From Lagopus muta (lineage: Eukaryota; Chordata; Aves; Galliformes; Phasianidae): a stretch of 64,000 nucleotides of DNA. Location of the stretch: contig NC_064449.1 in assembly GCF_023343835.1 (NCBI RefSeq), forward strand, positions 1,240,001 through 1,304,000, written 5' to 3'. Below are positions 46,075-59,285 of the stretch, piece by piece. The notes beneath the pieces are model-generated. The model saw only the letters and a list, made by a program, of their open reading frames with translations. It was not told where the DNA came from and ran no database searches. The translations under genes and the position numbers were made by a program. The first letter of the stretch is position 1; each line of letters begins with the position of its first letter.

Positions 46075-47037
46075 CTATGTAATCACCTGCTTGTTCTCCC
46101 AGCACTCTCTCCAACAAGCGGTAGAGCAGCAATTGTTGGTGGCAAAAAAGTCATCCTCCAAGGCAAGGGAGATGTGCTTCTGTTTGGGTGACCTCCATGG
46201 CTGAGCTACAGCCAAGAATTTTCCTTGAACATACGTGGTTAGGAACTGATTGGCGTGTTTCCTTTTTCCTGCCCTTCTAGTAGGGGTAAACACTGCACGT
46301 AGCAGGAGGCTGTTCTCCACTCCCCACTGCATGTGTGTGACCCGGTACACTGGAAAAAAGCTGTCCTTCTCTGGCTGTAATGTCCTTGAGTTTGTGACCT
46401 CATAGCATTTCACAGTTGCTGTTACCTTTGAGAACAATTCCAAACCACTCTTTAGAACCACGTTCCCAAAGACTCTTTTGGGGCTTGCAGTCGTGTCACA
46501 TCCCAGCGGCTGTTTCTGTGACTGATTCACAAACTGTGGTGCTGTGTTGCCATCTTCCTGACGCTTCCAGGAGCTCCGTGCTGGCGGAGCTGAAGCTGAT
46601 GCTTTCTTTCCTTGGGAATGCTTTTCCCCTTTAGTTTTCATGAGGGGCTTTCTGATTTCCTGGCAGACGGGGAGAGCCGTGGGGGGCAAAGAGAGAGTAA
46701 GGTCAGGTTTGGTTTGAATGTCAGGTGCTAACTGGGCCAAGCTCACAAGTGAAGGTGCACCACGCTCCCCAGCACAGCCACAGCACTGTGCCAGGGCACT
46801 GCTCACTGTGTTGCACTGCAGCCCACCTGGTCCAAGAGCACTGGGCAGCACAGAGCCCAGGTGGCACTGTTGCAAACAGAAGGGCTGGGGCATGGGAGAC
46901 AGGGCTCCTGCAGAGCCTGGCTGCAGTGAGATTTCCTGTCTGGAGGGTGGGATTGTAGAGGAGCAGCTGCATTGCTCCGAGAGCCAGCCTGCTTCGTATC
47001 CAAGCTGGACTGCCCACCTGAGAGGTGCAGGCTTCAT
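46075..47037 (-). CDS. Unrecognised 320-codon open frame antisense to the RNFT2 3'UTR
   Basis: I do not recognise this product. The minus-strand frame from ATG (47,035-47,037) to TAG (46,075-46,077) is the longest in the window and lies in DNA of near-average GC, not a CpG island. An in-frame TGA lies just before the ATG, so it is a closed frame. The N-terminal half is Cys/Pro/Leu-rich and looks random. The C-terminal half is more protein-like, with a Lys/Ser-rich linker then segments such as KDSFFPVYRVTHMQWGVENS and HANQFLTTYVQGKFL. Hand counts over the last 100 codons gave GC of roughly 47, 44 and 59 percent at positions 1, 2 and 3, only weakly coding-like. No signal peptide or membrane helix is obvious. 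It may be a lineage-specific gene, an exon of one, or chance. Confidence 0.25.
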   Translation of the reverse strand: MKPAPLRWAVQLGYEAGWLSEQCSCSSTIPPSRQEISLQPGSAGALSPMPQPFCLQQCHLGSVLPSALGPGGLQCNTVSSALAQCCGCAGERGAPSLVSLAQLAPDIQTKPDLTLSLPPTALPVCQEIRKPLMKTKGEKHSQGKKASASAPPARSSWKRQEDGNTAPQFVNQSQKQPLGCDTTASPKRVFGNVVLKSGLELFSKVTATVKCYEVTNSRTLQPEKDSFFPVYRVTHMQWGVENSLLLRAVFTPTRRAGKRKHANQFLTTYVQGKFLAVAQPWRSPKQKHISLALEDDFFATNNCCSTACWRECWENKQVIT

Positions 47038-47901
47038 TCTAGCAGCTCTGCTTCAGAAAAAGCTCTTTTAGGAGATGCCTTGTGTTGTTAACAGGAAAAT
47101 TAGCACTCTTGGTGTCTGAGGAAGAGGAGATTCTGCAGTTTCCATCTCTGCTGAGCATGCTGCAGGAGCACTTGCATGTAAATGGAGCTGCTGTTGCTTT
47201 GCCAGAGCTTTCTCCTTCGCTGCACAACGTCTGCTTTGTGCTCCTTGCCCACAGAAGGTGTCTCATTAGGCTTTGTGGCATCTTCTCTGCTCATTGCTAT
47301 GGAAATGGCCGTAAGGTTACAATCCCACTTGAGTGGATAATCAGGAAGAGCTGTACCTGGGGGACATGAGCCTCTGCGCGGGCACTGAGTGCCGCCTTCC
47401 CTCCTGCTGTGAAACTCCATGGGGAGAGGAATTAAAGCAAACAGCAGCTAATGGTAACAGGATTAAAGCTCCACATTCTGTTGGAAATAATGGTTAAGTA
47501 TGGCTGGAGGAGAAAGGAGAGGCAGAGCGTGAGCAGGGGAGATAGCCCACATCTGCTGTGAGATACAGGAGGAGGAATAGCCCTACGTTTGGTATCAACA
47601 CGCTTTGATTCCTATCAGTGGATCCCATGAAAACCCAGGCAAGGAATCCAGTGATTATCTCTGGTGGGAACAGATTGTCTGGGATGGGATGCAGAGCTCG
47701 GGAAGGAAGCAAGCAAGGCTCTCAGTGCCCCCAAAGTGCCGTTCTGTGCACAGCCCAGCGCGTGCCTGCAAAATGGGAACCACGGGGCATAGGGACGGGT
47801 AACGTCTGTTCCAATGGCAGGGCAGGAGACTTGTGTTGGTTTCCGTGGGCAAACAGTTGGTTCGTGTGGAAGGAAACCATTTTCTCAAACTTTAGAGCAG
47901 A

Positions 47902-47907
47902 AATAAA
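47902..47907 (+). terminator. RNFT2 poly(A) signal 1 (AATAAA)
   Basis: AATAAA in the run AAATAAAAACC, about 1.9 kb after the RNFT2 stop and 53 nt before a second hexamer. Confidence 0.5.
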
Positions 47908-47954
47908 AACCAGAGCCTTTTTTTTGCCATTGAACAGTAGTTTTTCTTTTTTTT

Positions 47955-47960
47955 AATAAA
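47955..47960 (+). terminator. RNFT2 poly(A) signal 2 (AATAAA)
   Basis: AATAAA after a T-rich upstream tract (47,941-47,954); the most canonical signal downstream of RNFT2 in this strand. Confidence 0.55.
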
Positions 47961-50900
47961 GTCATTATAAATATGTACAAAGAGTCTCAGCATATGAAAT
48001 TCCTTTTACAAAAGAGAGAAGCCACATCCAACTACAAACATGAGACCTTGTGAATCTGTATCAACAGCAAGCGTACGCTTTGCTCTTGCTTTTCTGAGGG
48101 TGGAAACTTGCACAGTGCCTCTGCAAGAGCTTACAGCTGAGCCGTGCTAAACCAGACCTGTGCAAGGAGCTCAGTGCATCTCATCTATTTTCTTCTTTAG
48201 AAACGTGTCCAGGAGCAGACCGGACACTCATCAAATGTCCCAAGGATTGAAGTTAAGGGGGAGATTTCTGTTGCTAAACTGGAGTGATTGGAGAGGCCAT
48301 GCTGTGAACATCCCCAGACACAGCGCACAGCGCAGTCCTGTGGCAGCCGTAGCTACTAATGGGAGGAGACCAGCAGTTCCAGGCCCAGATGCCATCAGTG
48401 TCTGTCAAACTCACTTTCTGTAAACACTGAAAACCTTGGGAAATTCAAGTACTGAAAGCAGAGCCACGTTTGGGAGCGTGTCGTGATGGAGAATGGCTCT
48501 GTGCAGCCAGAATGGGACTCCAGTCAGGAGGACAGGCAGGGGGAGAAGCTGTACTGAACACTGAATGAAGGAAAAGGGCTTGTGTGGTCAGAGCGGGGCA
48601 GATTGAGAGGGGAAGGCAGATGCCTCTCCCCCATTCAGACAAGGCTTTTCCTAAAGAAGATCAGGTCCTGTTTGGTTCAGACTCCCCTCAGCCCTCGGAT
48701 TTTGAGTGCATGTGCCAGTGCTTCCTAATATTTGTAAGGAGACACGAAGCAGTTGAATGCAGTGTACAGAGAGCAGTGAACTCAGAGCATTGCACGGGGG
48801 CAGGGGACTGAACTGTGCAGCTTAGATTCCAAATCAGATCTGCTCTAAGAGTGGTGAGGATACTGCTCAGCCTGAGGTGGAGGCAGAAGACAGCCAGCAG
48901 ACTGGCAGGTGCTCCATTTGGGGCCATAGGTAGTTTGCTGTACGTAACTCAGCCTCCTGCTGAGATCAGGACGGCTGTCTTAGAACAAAGCTAAGGAAGT
49001 TAAGAACACACACCAAAGGAGATGTGTTACGCTGTCTGACCATCGCCACTGTGCACAGCGATGTGTGCAGAAGGGAAGGACCTCCTCTGGGTTCGTGCTT
49101 CCTGCTCTGCCCCATGGCAGGACGCTGCTCTCTGCTCTGCCCATGGGGGCTGCGGCCGCGGCAGCTTGAGTGCAGGGCTGTGTGCTAACATGGCAGGGAC
49201 AGGCCTGGCTCCTCGGTGCCTGCGGACGCAGCAGCCAGCTGACACCAGATGTTTCCAATCACCTTCAGCAGAAAGAGTGCCGCTCCTGCTTCTGCAGTGC
49301 AGTTCAGCTTCCTATAATTTTAGCACGATGTGGAAACAAAACGACTTCGCAGATCAGATTAAGCTGATTTAGCAAGTGTTTCTGATTTAAGAAAATTGCT
49401 TGAGTAATGGGCTTAGCTAAATTGGGATAATTTCTGCATGCCAACATGCGCTGAAACAGAAGCAGGATGGGTTTCTCACTCCCCACGGCTGTTAGCTCGC
49501 TGATGGCTGATCTGCTCTGCACTGTCACTGGGTGGCATTTGTCCCAGGCACGAGACAGCAGGCACTGCCATCCTGCACGGCGCGAGAGGTGGAACTCCAT
49601 TCCCTATTTCCTCACCTACCTACAATAATTCTAAGAAGGAATCTGGAACCAGTGGGCTCCTGTCCTGTAAGCAGAATTCCTTCGGCCAAGTGACTTCACC
49701 AGGCAGGGAGGGCAGCTGATGAGCGCTGCTGCAGTGCTGTTTTAACTTGAACGATGAAATTCTGCTATGTGACAGGAGCTGCCTTGGTGGAGTACAGCTT
49801 TAAAAATTAATAAAGACTTTTCTCACAGCCACATTATGCGGCGTTCTATATAGACTATGATCTCATAACCTCCTCCTCCAGCTTCACACGCGCCGGCTGC
49901 TGAAACCCAAGATGAGGGCTTTTTTTTTTCATTTAGAGAGCACTCCCCAGTCTTCATAGAGGCACAACTGCAGAGCTAATCAAAATCAATGACTTCTTGG
50001 CTGCTGTAAAAAAAAAAACCAACAAAGAGAAGAGAGGAGCGAGTGGGAGAGAGAGGAACTGTGCTGGTTTCCTTCCCATCAGTAGCAGCTCTCACAGCCG
50101 CTGCGATGTGGCACAAAGGGCACTGGGGGAGCATACAGCATGCTGTCTTGTCCAGTACAAACATCAACCAGGTTGAGAGCAGGTATTTTAAAAAGGATAA
50201 AAACACCCCTTTTCAAAAAACGGAGGCATTCAAGAATAGCAATTATACCAGAAAACATAAGGCTTTGACAAATAGATACCCTCTAGAAAGTAATGCGACT
50301 TCTGTACAGTGAGAGCTGGCTATAAAGTGCTGGGAGGCTGTTCTCTGGCAAAGCTTGCTTGACCAGAAACTAACAGATCAAAGTCTCCAAAAGTTAACCC
50401 TTGGTTCACACTGAACACCAAATTCAGAACTACAAAAGTGAAGTCAGTCAGGATGAAAACAGGGCTGGGTTCCATTCCTGCTCTTGCCTACGCTTGGGAA
50501 GCACCCCGGCTTTGGCCGCCGTCCCACGAGGGTAACAACAGGCACCAGCCTTCAGCCGCTGGGGCTGAGCACTGGGAGCAACCAGGGCAGAGATCCCCTG
50601 GGAAATCCACTTTGTTTCTGTTGGTTTGCTTGCGGTTTGGTTGGTTTGCTCTGCAGAAAAGCCTGTCTGTGGTGAGTTCAGACTGAGGAACACGAGGCTG
50701 TCACCGACCGAAGGGGCTTTCCAAGGTGTGCCACAGTACACTTACATAGCAACGCTACGGTAAGAACAGAACTTTCTCCTTCCTTTGCTGTGCTGTAATG
50801 TTTCAGGGGAATTGCCATCTGGGAGGAATGCTACAAGTCTCCAGGCTGCAGGCCCGGACAGCCAGCAAGGCAGGGAAACCAACGTGGTGCAAACTGTTTG

Positions 50901-53900
50901 CACAGGAGAGAGAAGGGAAGAAGTAATAATGCATATTCCAGGTCAGAAGTTTATTATAAGCATTCAGGTCTCGGGAGCTAGTGATAACTGTTAAGGGAGG
51001 GGGAGATGTGGGAGAGCCCTCTCTCTCGCACTGAGATGTGTAAGCCAGCTCCCCTGGCTTTTTTGCAGAAAACTGTATTTTTTGGGCTGTACCTGACCCA
51101 GCAGTCACTAATCCTTGCAGCACTGCTGGAATCAGCTGGGGCTCCTCCTTTTGCTAGAAGAATTCTTACTTAGATCAGTAGGAGGCTGAGCCGGGCAGGG
51201 ATGTAGGATGCATCAGGCCACAAGTGGCAGAACAGTGTTTGAGTGGTGACTAATCCCTGCGGCTCCGAGGCTGTCCACACTCTATCCAGAACACACTCAG
51301 CTACATGATCCCTGCACCCCTGCACACGGTATGAAGTGGGGCAAGGTTACTCATCAGGAACAATTTGCACAGCCCTCCTGCTGCTTGGGAACTGATTCGG
51401 ATCAATATTCCCCGTGAATACGTGTGCAGGTGCCCAAAACACATCAGTGAATATTTGATAAAGGGACAATTTAGATTGCTTAGAAACATTTCTCCTGCGG
51501 TGGTGACAAACAGAAAGTTTGACTGGGACAGAGCAGTTTGCTCCCTGATTGTTTGCAGGTTAGGAAGTGTCTTTAAAAGACAATGAACTTCCTTTGGAAA
51601 CTGGATCCTTAACTTCCCTGGATGCCCTTGGAAGCCCCCCCTGCCACATGAAGGTCAATTTTGTGCTGCAAATATCTGAAGCTGGGAAAAATGTTTCTAA
51701 AAAATGTGCGTAAGAATTACTGTCAACAAGTCTCTTGCTGAGCCCAGATGTAACTCTTTTCCCTGGATCACAGGAGTTGAGACTACTTACACCCCCGTCC
51801 AGGAGGTTCTGCAGTAGCAGGCTTTGACGTGGATGCAGCTGTGGCAGGAGCTGCTGTGTCCTTGCCACCTCAGTGAACGCTGCTTCCCAAGCTCAGAACT
51901 GTGCAAAGAAAAAGAGCTGCCCCAAAGAAAATCAGTCCTGTAAAGTTCTGAGCTAGATGGTTTGTTTTGCCTTAGTTTATGGAGAGGCTGAAAGAAAGAA
52001 AAAAAAAATAGCACCTTCTCAACAAGTAGTATTTTTTGCTCTCTTGTGTATAAATATCAATAACCAAAATAGATTTCTCCTTGTCCCATGTTTCAGAACA
52101 TCCTCTTGGGGAAACCGTAGCACCACAGAGAGGCAATCTAGCCCCAGACAAACAGTAAATGTAGCACCAGAGAAACAAAAACCATAAGAAAAGCTCATCT
52201 CACCTGGTGCTATAGCGCTTAATATATACACACACAAACTGCCTGCTGTCCGAGCTGTTAAGCACCTCTTCCCCCACCGCCACGCTTACGACATGCCCAC
52301 CTTGCAGCAGATCTTATTTAACTCCAGATGTGTATCTGTTTTTCCTAGCTTGCTGCATCAAAAGGGACACTTATGCCACCACAGACAAGGTGCAGAGGAG
52401 ACAACGCTCGCGTTACAGCAGGGACATCACTAATCTTTTGACCAGACTGCAGGAGCACAAATGCTCATACCACCATCATCTACAAGGAATGTTGCTTACG
52501 TTCTCAACAAGGCATGCACGTTTTAACGTATGCATACAGGAGGGTTTACATTCTTCTATATATAAGCATGTATGTGTCTCTGTTTTGCGGCTGGGCCCTT
52601 GAACAGCTCCTTCAGTGCAAATCCTTCTTCACGTTGCCCAAAGCACTTCCAACATCTTCCACTTCTTTCTTTATCTCCACTCTTCACAGCTGCTGCTCAG
52701 GCTCTGGATTCCCTGTAGGAAGAGGGGAAACAATTTTCTCCAAGGGCACAGGGTTTTCTCCAGCCTAAGAAAGCAAAAGAATCGTGTTTGGTTTTAATTA
52801 TATTGATGCATTGCTTACAATAAAAGCTTCCTTAAAATTTATGCTTGAACCCTCCTGCTAAATTTACCGACTGGAAGAGGTATATAATTTATGGGGAAGA
52901 CGGTTTTGTGGTTCAACACAAGAGGAGACGCCGTTATCCCTGTGCTGTGCAGGGCTTGTGCTGTGCTCCCACTTTGTGAGGCCTCCTTTGGACGCTCCAT
53001 CTTCTCTTACACCGTGCCAACAAAACTGAACTTTCAGGGAAGCCGTGCATTTTGCTACAGGTTGGCAGTGGGGTGCACTGCGCATCACGAGAGACTGGCA
53101 GAACTCACTCACTCCTGGTTCTGCCACTGATTAGATTTGTGGCCTCGGGCAAACCACCTCCTTCAGCTGCTGCTGGAAAATGAGGGCAGTAATAACTTAT
53201 TTGCCTCACAGGTGGGCTGCGAGCCTTAATTAATAAAGTGCTCAGAGGAAGGCACCCATCTAAGTGCAAATTAGCAGGAGAGGTGCCCAAGGGGCATCTG
53301 CTCTGACATTGCCATTTCCCGCACCGATACCCAGGTCTGTTGGTGCCAGCCTTCAGTGAGGCCCGTCCCAACATTCAGGCTGCAGATCCCACAGCAAGCA
53401 GCGATCTCACAGCAACCTCAGTGCAGAAATCTCTGCCGGCCTTCAAGATGAGGTGATTTCACCCAGGCGGGAGGAGGGAGGGGGAGCAGCTGACTCTGCA
53501 ACCACATCGGCTATGAAGTCAGAGTGTAATTAGGACTGCAAACAGCGTTGGGGAGCATTCGGATTGCATTACTCCGGTGTAAACCCGGACTCGCTTCCCT
53601 GCCTCCTGTGGTTCTGCTCTGCTTGTGCTGCTGCCAAGGTTACGACGGTCCAGCAGCACCGGCCCTAGGATTACCTGAGGTGGGCAGGAGGGTGGAAGGC
53701 GCTGCCCACAGCCCCGGTCGGCCTCGTGCCATTGCTGCCTGCTGCTCCATGCCACCATCCAATGCGCGGGATGCAGCAAGCACAGCCTCCCCCTCTCTGT
53801 TTATGGCTTTTGCTTTCTAGTTTCGAGGAATCCAAAGCAACAGCACAAACAGCTCGAAGGACTGAAGCCAGAATGAATCATGGAGACGTGAAGCACGTTT

Positions 53901-54750
53901 TACCTGTCCTGCTGTGATCGCTGCTACCAGCGGGCCGCACTGCTCCTACAGCTTCCCTCCCTCCCTCCAAGCACACGGGCACACACACAGTGAAGTGCCC
54001 CGCTGCCTCCCACCTCATGGAATGTCCCAAGGAGGGGATTCCCAGCTGCTACACTTCTCACACACACACTGACTGTATAACACACCATGTCCACTGATGG
54101 GAAGGCACGGCACAGCCGGAGCGGCTGGAGGGTCCTGAGCCCTGTGGTTGCAAGCCAGCAACGTCAGTGCTTACACATACAGAGGTATGCACTGAGTTAC
54201 CTTTGGGTAAAGCCTTCAGGATCTCATTCGACAATTTCTTCCAAGCAAAACCACTCCGTTTGCATTTACTGTCCCTCCTGGAGCAGCACTCCCAAACACC
54301 AGCCCTGATCCCTTGCCCTGCTCTGCCCTACCCGGCCCAATACACATCCTCTGCAGTGCCATTATATTTTACAGACTGCCTCTCTGTGTCACTTCACATA
54401 CAGAAAATCTTTAAAGACCCGTAAAAGTTGATAAATCCTACAACATCCTGAACTCCGGGTGATCAATCTGCTGTGGGGCAGGCAGGGAGCTCGGCTCGAT
54501 GTCCACACGTCTCAGGAGCTCAGTTTTGAGAGATTAAATGACTCTCTGGTTTTGCATCAGCCTCGTGCTGGCCTTCGTGTTGCAGAAAGGTGAATTTCAT
54601 AGAAAGAATAAAAGAGAGTCCCAGAATCCTGGCCTTCAGCCCATCCGCCTATAAAACAACTCTGAATACCCTGGGCTGTGTGAAAGCCATTTCTGGGTGC
54701 ACGCTGGCTGCAGCGCCAGAATCTGACTCATTAATGGAATATACTTGGAG

Positions 54751-54820
54751 CCAAATTCTGATCTCACTTACAGCACTGTAAATCCAGGGCAACCCATTTG
54801 ACTTCAGTGGAGTTACTCCA
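54751..54820. repeat. Relic of an ancient amniote interspersed repeat (MITE-like)
   Basis: CCAAATTCTGATCTCACTTA followed by CAGCACTGTAAATCCAGGGC and ACTTCAGTGGAGTTACTCC resembles a short old repeat I recall as common in sauropsid genomes. Family name not assigned. Confidence 0.45.
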
Positions 54821-57800
54821 AATTTCCCACAATAGGCACTCAGCAGATAGATCAGATTTGGTACTTTGGGTCTGAAAAAGGCTCAGAAAAGCCAAACTGC
54901 ATCCTGCTTGCAATAGTGGGGTGGATGGTAAGTTGACAGGAGTGCCAGCGCAGTCCCTCTGCAGTGCTGCTGAAAATGTGTTTATTTGATGTGCCTCTCC
55001 TGTAATGTCAACATTTTCTGGCAGGATTGTCCACTGTTACCAATTTCCTTTTCCATTAAGAAGGAAGGAATTATAACTGGCTTCCTTTAAGCCAAATGCA
55101 GTGTCTAGTGAAAACATGGGCTGAAAATGTGATAAAGCAAAAAAAAAATCATTTTGCTTTGAACTTCTCCAGGAGAGGCGATGTTCCCTTTGGTGACACA
55201 TCCCTCCTCTCCTGGGGTGGGGAGATGCAGGACCCACTCAGAACTGCCTCTGTGCTCATTTTGTATGTTAAGTTAAGCAGTCAGGCTGAGAGACAACAGA
55301 TCACATTGGCTGATATTTGCAAAGCTATCTCAGCCAGCCCTGGCACGACCCGTTGCTTTTATAGACCCAGACATCCACACTTCCTGATCGCTTGGAACTC
55401 TCCCACCTTAAATCCTGCAGTTCTCTTGCAGGATTGCTAAGCTGCTGTTCTGCTGAAAAAGGAAAGCTGTGTGGGACAGGCGTGAGCTGACCCAGGTGTG
55501 GGGTCCCTGCTCTGATCTCAGCACTTCTTCAGCTCACCTTTATTCAGCAACACCAGGCCAAGGTTGGGCACCACCTGTGCAAAGCCCTGGGAAAAGCTGA
55601 GCCCGTGCCCCTCTAGCAGCTGGCAGAAGCAGCTCTGCTCACAGCTAACGCAGCAGCATGTAACTTCTGATCTAAATGGATTACAATTCACCTGGCGTGC
55701 ATTCCACTCCTAATAAACAAAATAACTGTTATTAATACACTTAAAGAAAAAATGGTATCTGAGGGCTCAGAGAGCTTAAGGTAGGAACAAAACAAGGCAC
55801 TCCTGCTTCCTCCCTCACGCAGCAGAAGGTTAATGAGAAAACAAGGACTAGGCAAGAGCCCCGTCAAATTCCCAAGCAGCCCGCGTCCATGTGCACTCAC
55901 ACTTCATTAGCATCTCTGTGGGAGACAGAAGGGTACCTTGCAAGGCAAAAAAAAACTATTAGGAGGGGGCTGGAGGGGTAAGATGGAAAAAGAGTGGATC
56001 CACAGGAGAGGAAATGGGAAGGATGATGTGTATGGGAGAGCTCACTGTAGGAAGAGTGGGTAAAGAAGTGCGCAGGGGCTCAAACCTCCCCGAACAGGAC
56101 CAGCCCACCTTGCCACCCTTGCCTGAGGAAAGATGCGTTTCTGAACAGCAGCTTATTTCTGACAGCTCTGCTGCCTGTTCATCGTGGAAGTTAATGCTGA
56201 AGGTTTCCCTTGCACACTTTGACACTGGGGCTGGGGGTTGGTGGGGTCGGTGTGTGGGGTGCAGCCAGCAGCAAGAGCAGGCTCCTGCCTTTCAGGAGGG
56301 GATTGAGAGCCTCCGTGCCACAGCCCTGCAGACATGTGTCCTCCTGCAGAGCCACAGCGCTGCTGAGCCCCTCAGCCCACCCGTGTCAGCAGCACTGCCT
56401 CTGGGCCTTTGTCTTCTCTGCACTCCTGCACCGCTCTGTGTGACATCTCCAGAAATCTTATCAACCCCATTTTAACACAGATAATTAACTGCATTGAGAC
56501 TTTGGACAGAGTGGCTCTGCATGAACCTAGCAGCAAACAGCGGGGGAACTGCTGGCAGCACGGCGGGCACAGCACCAGGCTGCTGGAGCTGGCAGGGACG
56601 AGCAGGGTTCGATTTTAATACACTGCCACTTCTGAACTAATAGAGCGAAATACAAGTGACACTGTATGCCAAACTGGCACTGACAACTACACTTCATGCC
56701 CTGGCTGGATATTTCAAGGTGATGTCAGATTATAGATTATCAAACTGCCATTTACAAAGCCTTCATCTCCACATCCCAAGCACGGTTACAGAGACAAAAC
56801 GTCGGTCACATGCAGAGGGCCCCATCCTCCCTCCTCCGCCATCACCTGCGGCTGGGAGCAGAAGTTCCCTGGCACAGGGGGCTCTGTCCTGAGCTGCACA
56901 GCCACATCCAGCCCTGAGGAACAGCTTCCAGCCCTGCTCCCAACCCTAAGGGACAGCTCCCAAGACCACACAAGTTGCTCTCATCTTAGGAGCTGTACTA
57001 CGCAAGACCACAAGTGCTCAGAGCCCAGGCTTCCCATCTTGTTAGAGGATTAAGTTATCGGCACTCGGGAGCGTCTCTGAGGATGGCAGAAAGATACCTG
57101 TGGTGTTCACACCTAACCCAACTGCACTCTGCTACCACTTGGCTCTGAGACATTTCAGACAATCAGCTGATCTCATCGTGTGAGCAAAGTGCTACTCAAG
57201 AAGAACAAACAAATTAGTGGCAGAAATAGCACGGGAACTGAGAGGTAGAGGATGCGTTTATCATTCTGGAGTTGCAGTGCAGCTCAGCCACACAATGCCA
57301 GCAGTCAGGGCTGCACCACGCACAGGGCCATACAGAGACTTTTCACCCTCTTACTGCCCCACACCTGGCTGCTCTGTCCTCCTCGAGCACGATGTGCTGA
57401 GGGTAGCACTTCACTTTTCTGCTGTGTCTTCCTCAAAGCCACATTAAGCACCTGGGCTCTGCTGGGCCTGGTGTGCACACAGCCGGTGGGGGTGAGGGCT
57501 GTGCAGGGCCAACAACAGAAGAGATCAGGAGAAAAATCCACATAGCCAACGGCATGCAAACCTGCACAGAAACCTGAAATCCAGCAGCCTCGGGCTCCTT
57601 CCCACCCACCCCTGCTCCGCACCAGGCAAGGGAATTCCCTGAGCTGTAGGAGAGCAGCACACTTGGGATTCCAGATAACAGAGAGCACTGCACTTCCCCG
57701 CGGATTCCAACTTTTCTTGAGCACAAACAGGCACACACACACCACATGGCTGGCTTCACTTCCAACTGCTGCCATCAGGCAAAGCGAGGGGAGGGAAGGC

Positions 57801-58219
57801 AGCACCCAAGCCCGGCCCCGCAGCACTGCCCAGCTCTTTGAGGGCACTATCCTGAAGCCTCACCCCCCTGCTCTGATGGTCCCATACAGATGGAAGCTCT
57901 GCTTCACTCAAACAAAACACAGGGTTTGTTGCCAAAGAGATCTTTGCAAGGCACCCCGCTGAGCCGCAGGCAGACTGAGCGGCGGGCAGCGGTGAGCCCA
58001 GCCGTGCTGCACACACACCCTGCTGAAGCCCCTGCTTTTCAACTCTCGAGACAAACACGCTTTTCCCCACACTGAACATCTGTGTTTAATCGTTCCCTGT
58101 TACACCTCACAAGCACCAGCAGCCCCGCTCCTGCCTGTGCAGGACCGCCTGTGGCTGCATGCAGCCCAGGCAGGCACTGTCAGAAGTCAGCTGCAGCATT
58201 AGTGGCATTTTTCATCTGC

Positions 58220-58225
58220 TTTATT
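58220..58225 (-). terminator. Possible HRK poly(A) signal (AATAAA)
   Basis: Plus-strand TTTATT reads AATAAA in the HRK sense, 1.06 kb after the HRK stop. No strong GU-rich element follows, and a CR1 copy lies between it and the CDS. Human HRK is reported with a long 3'UTR, so the real end may be much further away. Confidence 0.2.
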
Positions 58226-58280
58226 TTAGGGTCTTGGCTAAATCCTACCCGAGCTACTTGGCACTGGAAGCATTCACTTC

Positions 58281-58512
58281 TCATAGAATCACGGGGTCAT
58301 TAAGGTTGGAAACCTGTAAGATTGCCAAGTCCAACCCCAGCCCACTCCCACTGTGCCCACTGACCATGTCCCCCAGTGTCACTTCTCCACCTTCCTGGAA
58401 CACCCCCAGAGATGGTGACCCCAGCGCTCCCTGGGCAACCTGGTGCCACTGCACCACCACTCTTTTGGAGAAGAAATATCTCCTAATACCCAACCTGAAC
58501 ACATTTTTAATT
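58281..58512 (-). mobile_element. CR1 LINE fragment downstream of HRK
   Basis: TTCTCATAGAATCACGGGGT tail complement, then GGTTGGAAACCTGTAAGATT, CCAAGTCCAACCCCAGCCC and GAAGAAATATCTCCTAATAC; a different CR1 subfamily from most others here. Confidence 0.9.
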
Positions 58513-59285
58513 TAAAGCACCTGAAAAAGGATTCACAGCTCCGCTCCTACGTCTCCGTCCCAAAGCAGAGCACACAAATCCCTGAGATGACCCCACAAGG
58601 CCCTGCACTCCGAGGTGCCGAGTGCACGTCCCCGCTGTCTGTGTAACAAACACCCTCCTCCCGCACTCTGCTCCCCACCCGTGCCCGGTGGTGCTGGGGC
58701 AGAGGCGTAGGGCTGTCCCAGCCAGCTCAGAGATGTTATTGGGGCAGCAGCAAGGTTATGGGAGCAGCTGCCCCCACTGCCCTGCTGCCGGTCTGCGCAG
58801 TGCTGGGGAGGCTCCGTGAACCTTCACCAACTGCACCTGAATGTTTTTTTTTTCCCTGGTGTGGGACCCTCGCCTTGGGCAGAGCATGACCCAATGCACG
58901 GAGCCAGGAACAGCCAGGCTGAGATCCGTGCTGCACCTCCGGAGTGACGTCCTATGGCACCGGCTGGTGCGGGACGCGGGGGAGAGCAGTGGGTCCTACG
59001 TTCCTTGGGCTGGAGCGATGCGGGGCTGGGGGGGGGGAGACAGGAGCGAGAAAGTTTGGGGAGGGAGAAAGGGGTTATTAGGGAAAGGGCAAAGGGGGAA
59101 TCGGGGAAGGGGAAATTAGGGAAGAGAGGACGGGAGATCGCTGCCCTCACCGACTCCCCGCTGTCAAGCGCGCCGGGTACCGCGGACAGCGCGATCCGCC
59201 GCCCCTCCCCGCCCGCCCGTCCCGCCGCGGTGCCGACCTGTTGCGCGTCCCGCCTGCTCCCCGCTCCGGCCGGCGCCCGTCTCGC
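58513..59285 (-). other. HRK 3' flank / presumed 3'UTR
   Basis: No coding frame recognised. G-rich on the plus strand at about 59,025-59,110 (C-rich in the HRK transcript), then CpG-dense up to the HRK stop. Confidence 0.5.

Larger units (their letters stand above)
46000..47980 (+). other. RNFT2: RNFT2 3' untranslated region
   Basis: Runs from the RNFT2 stop to two poly(A) hexamers at 47,902 and 47,955. No splice signal or further RNFT2 coding is evident. A long open frame runs antisense through 46,075-47,037. Confidence 0.6.
47981..58280. other. Gene-poor stretch between RNFT2 and HRK
   Basis: About 10 kb without a recognisable exon. The part nearest HRK may include HRK 3'UTR. An ancient-repeat relic at 54,751-54,820 and small homopolymers (for example A10 at 50,008) are the only elements I can name. 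Confidence 0.55.
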
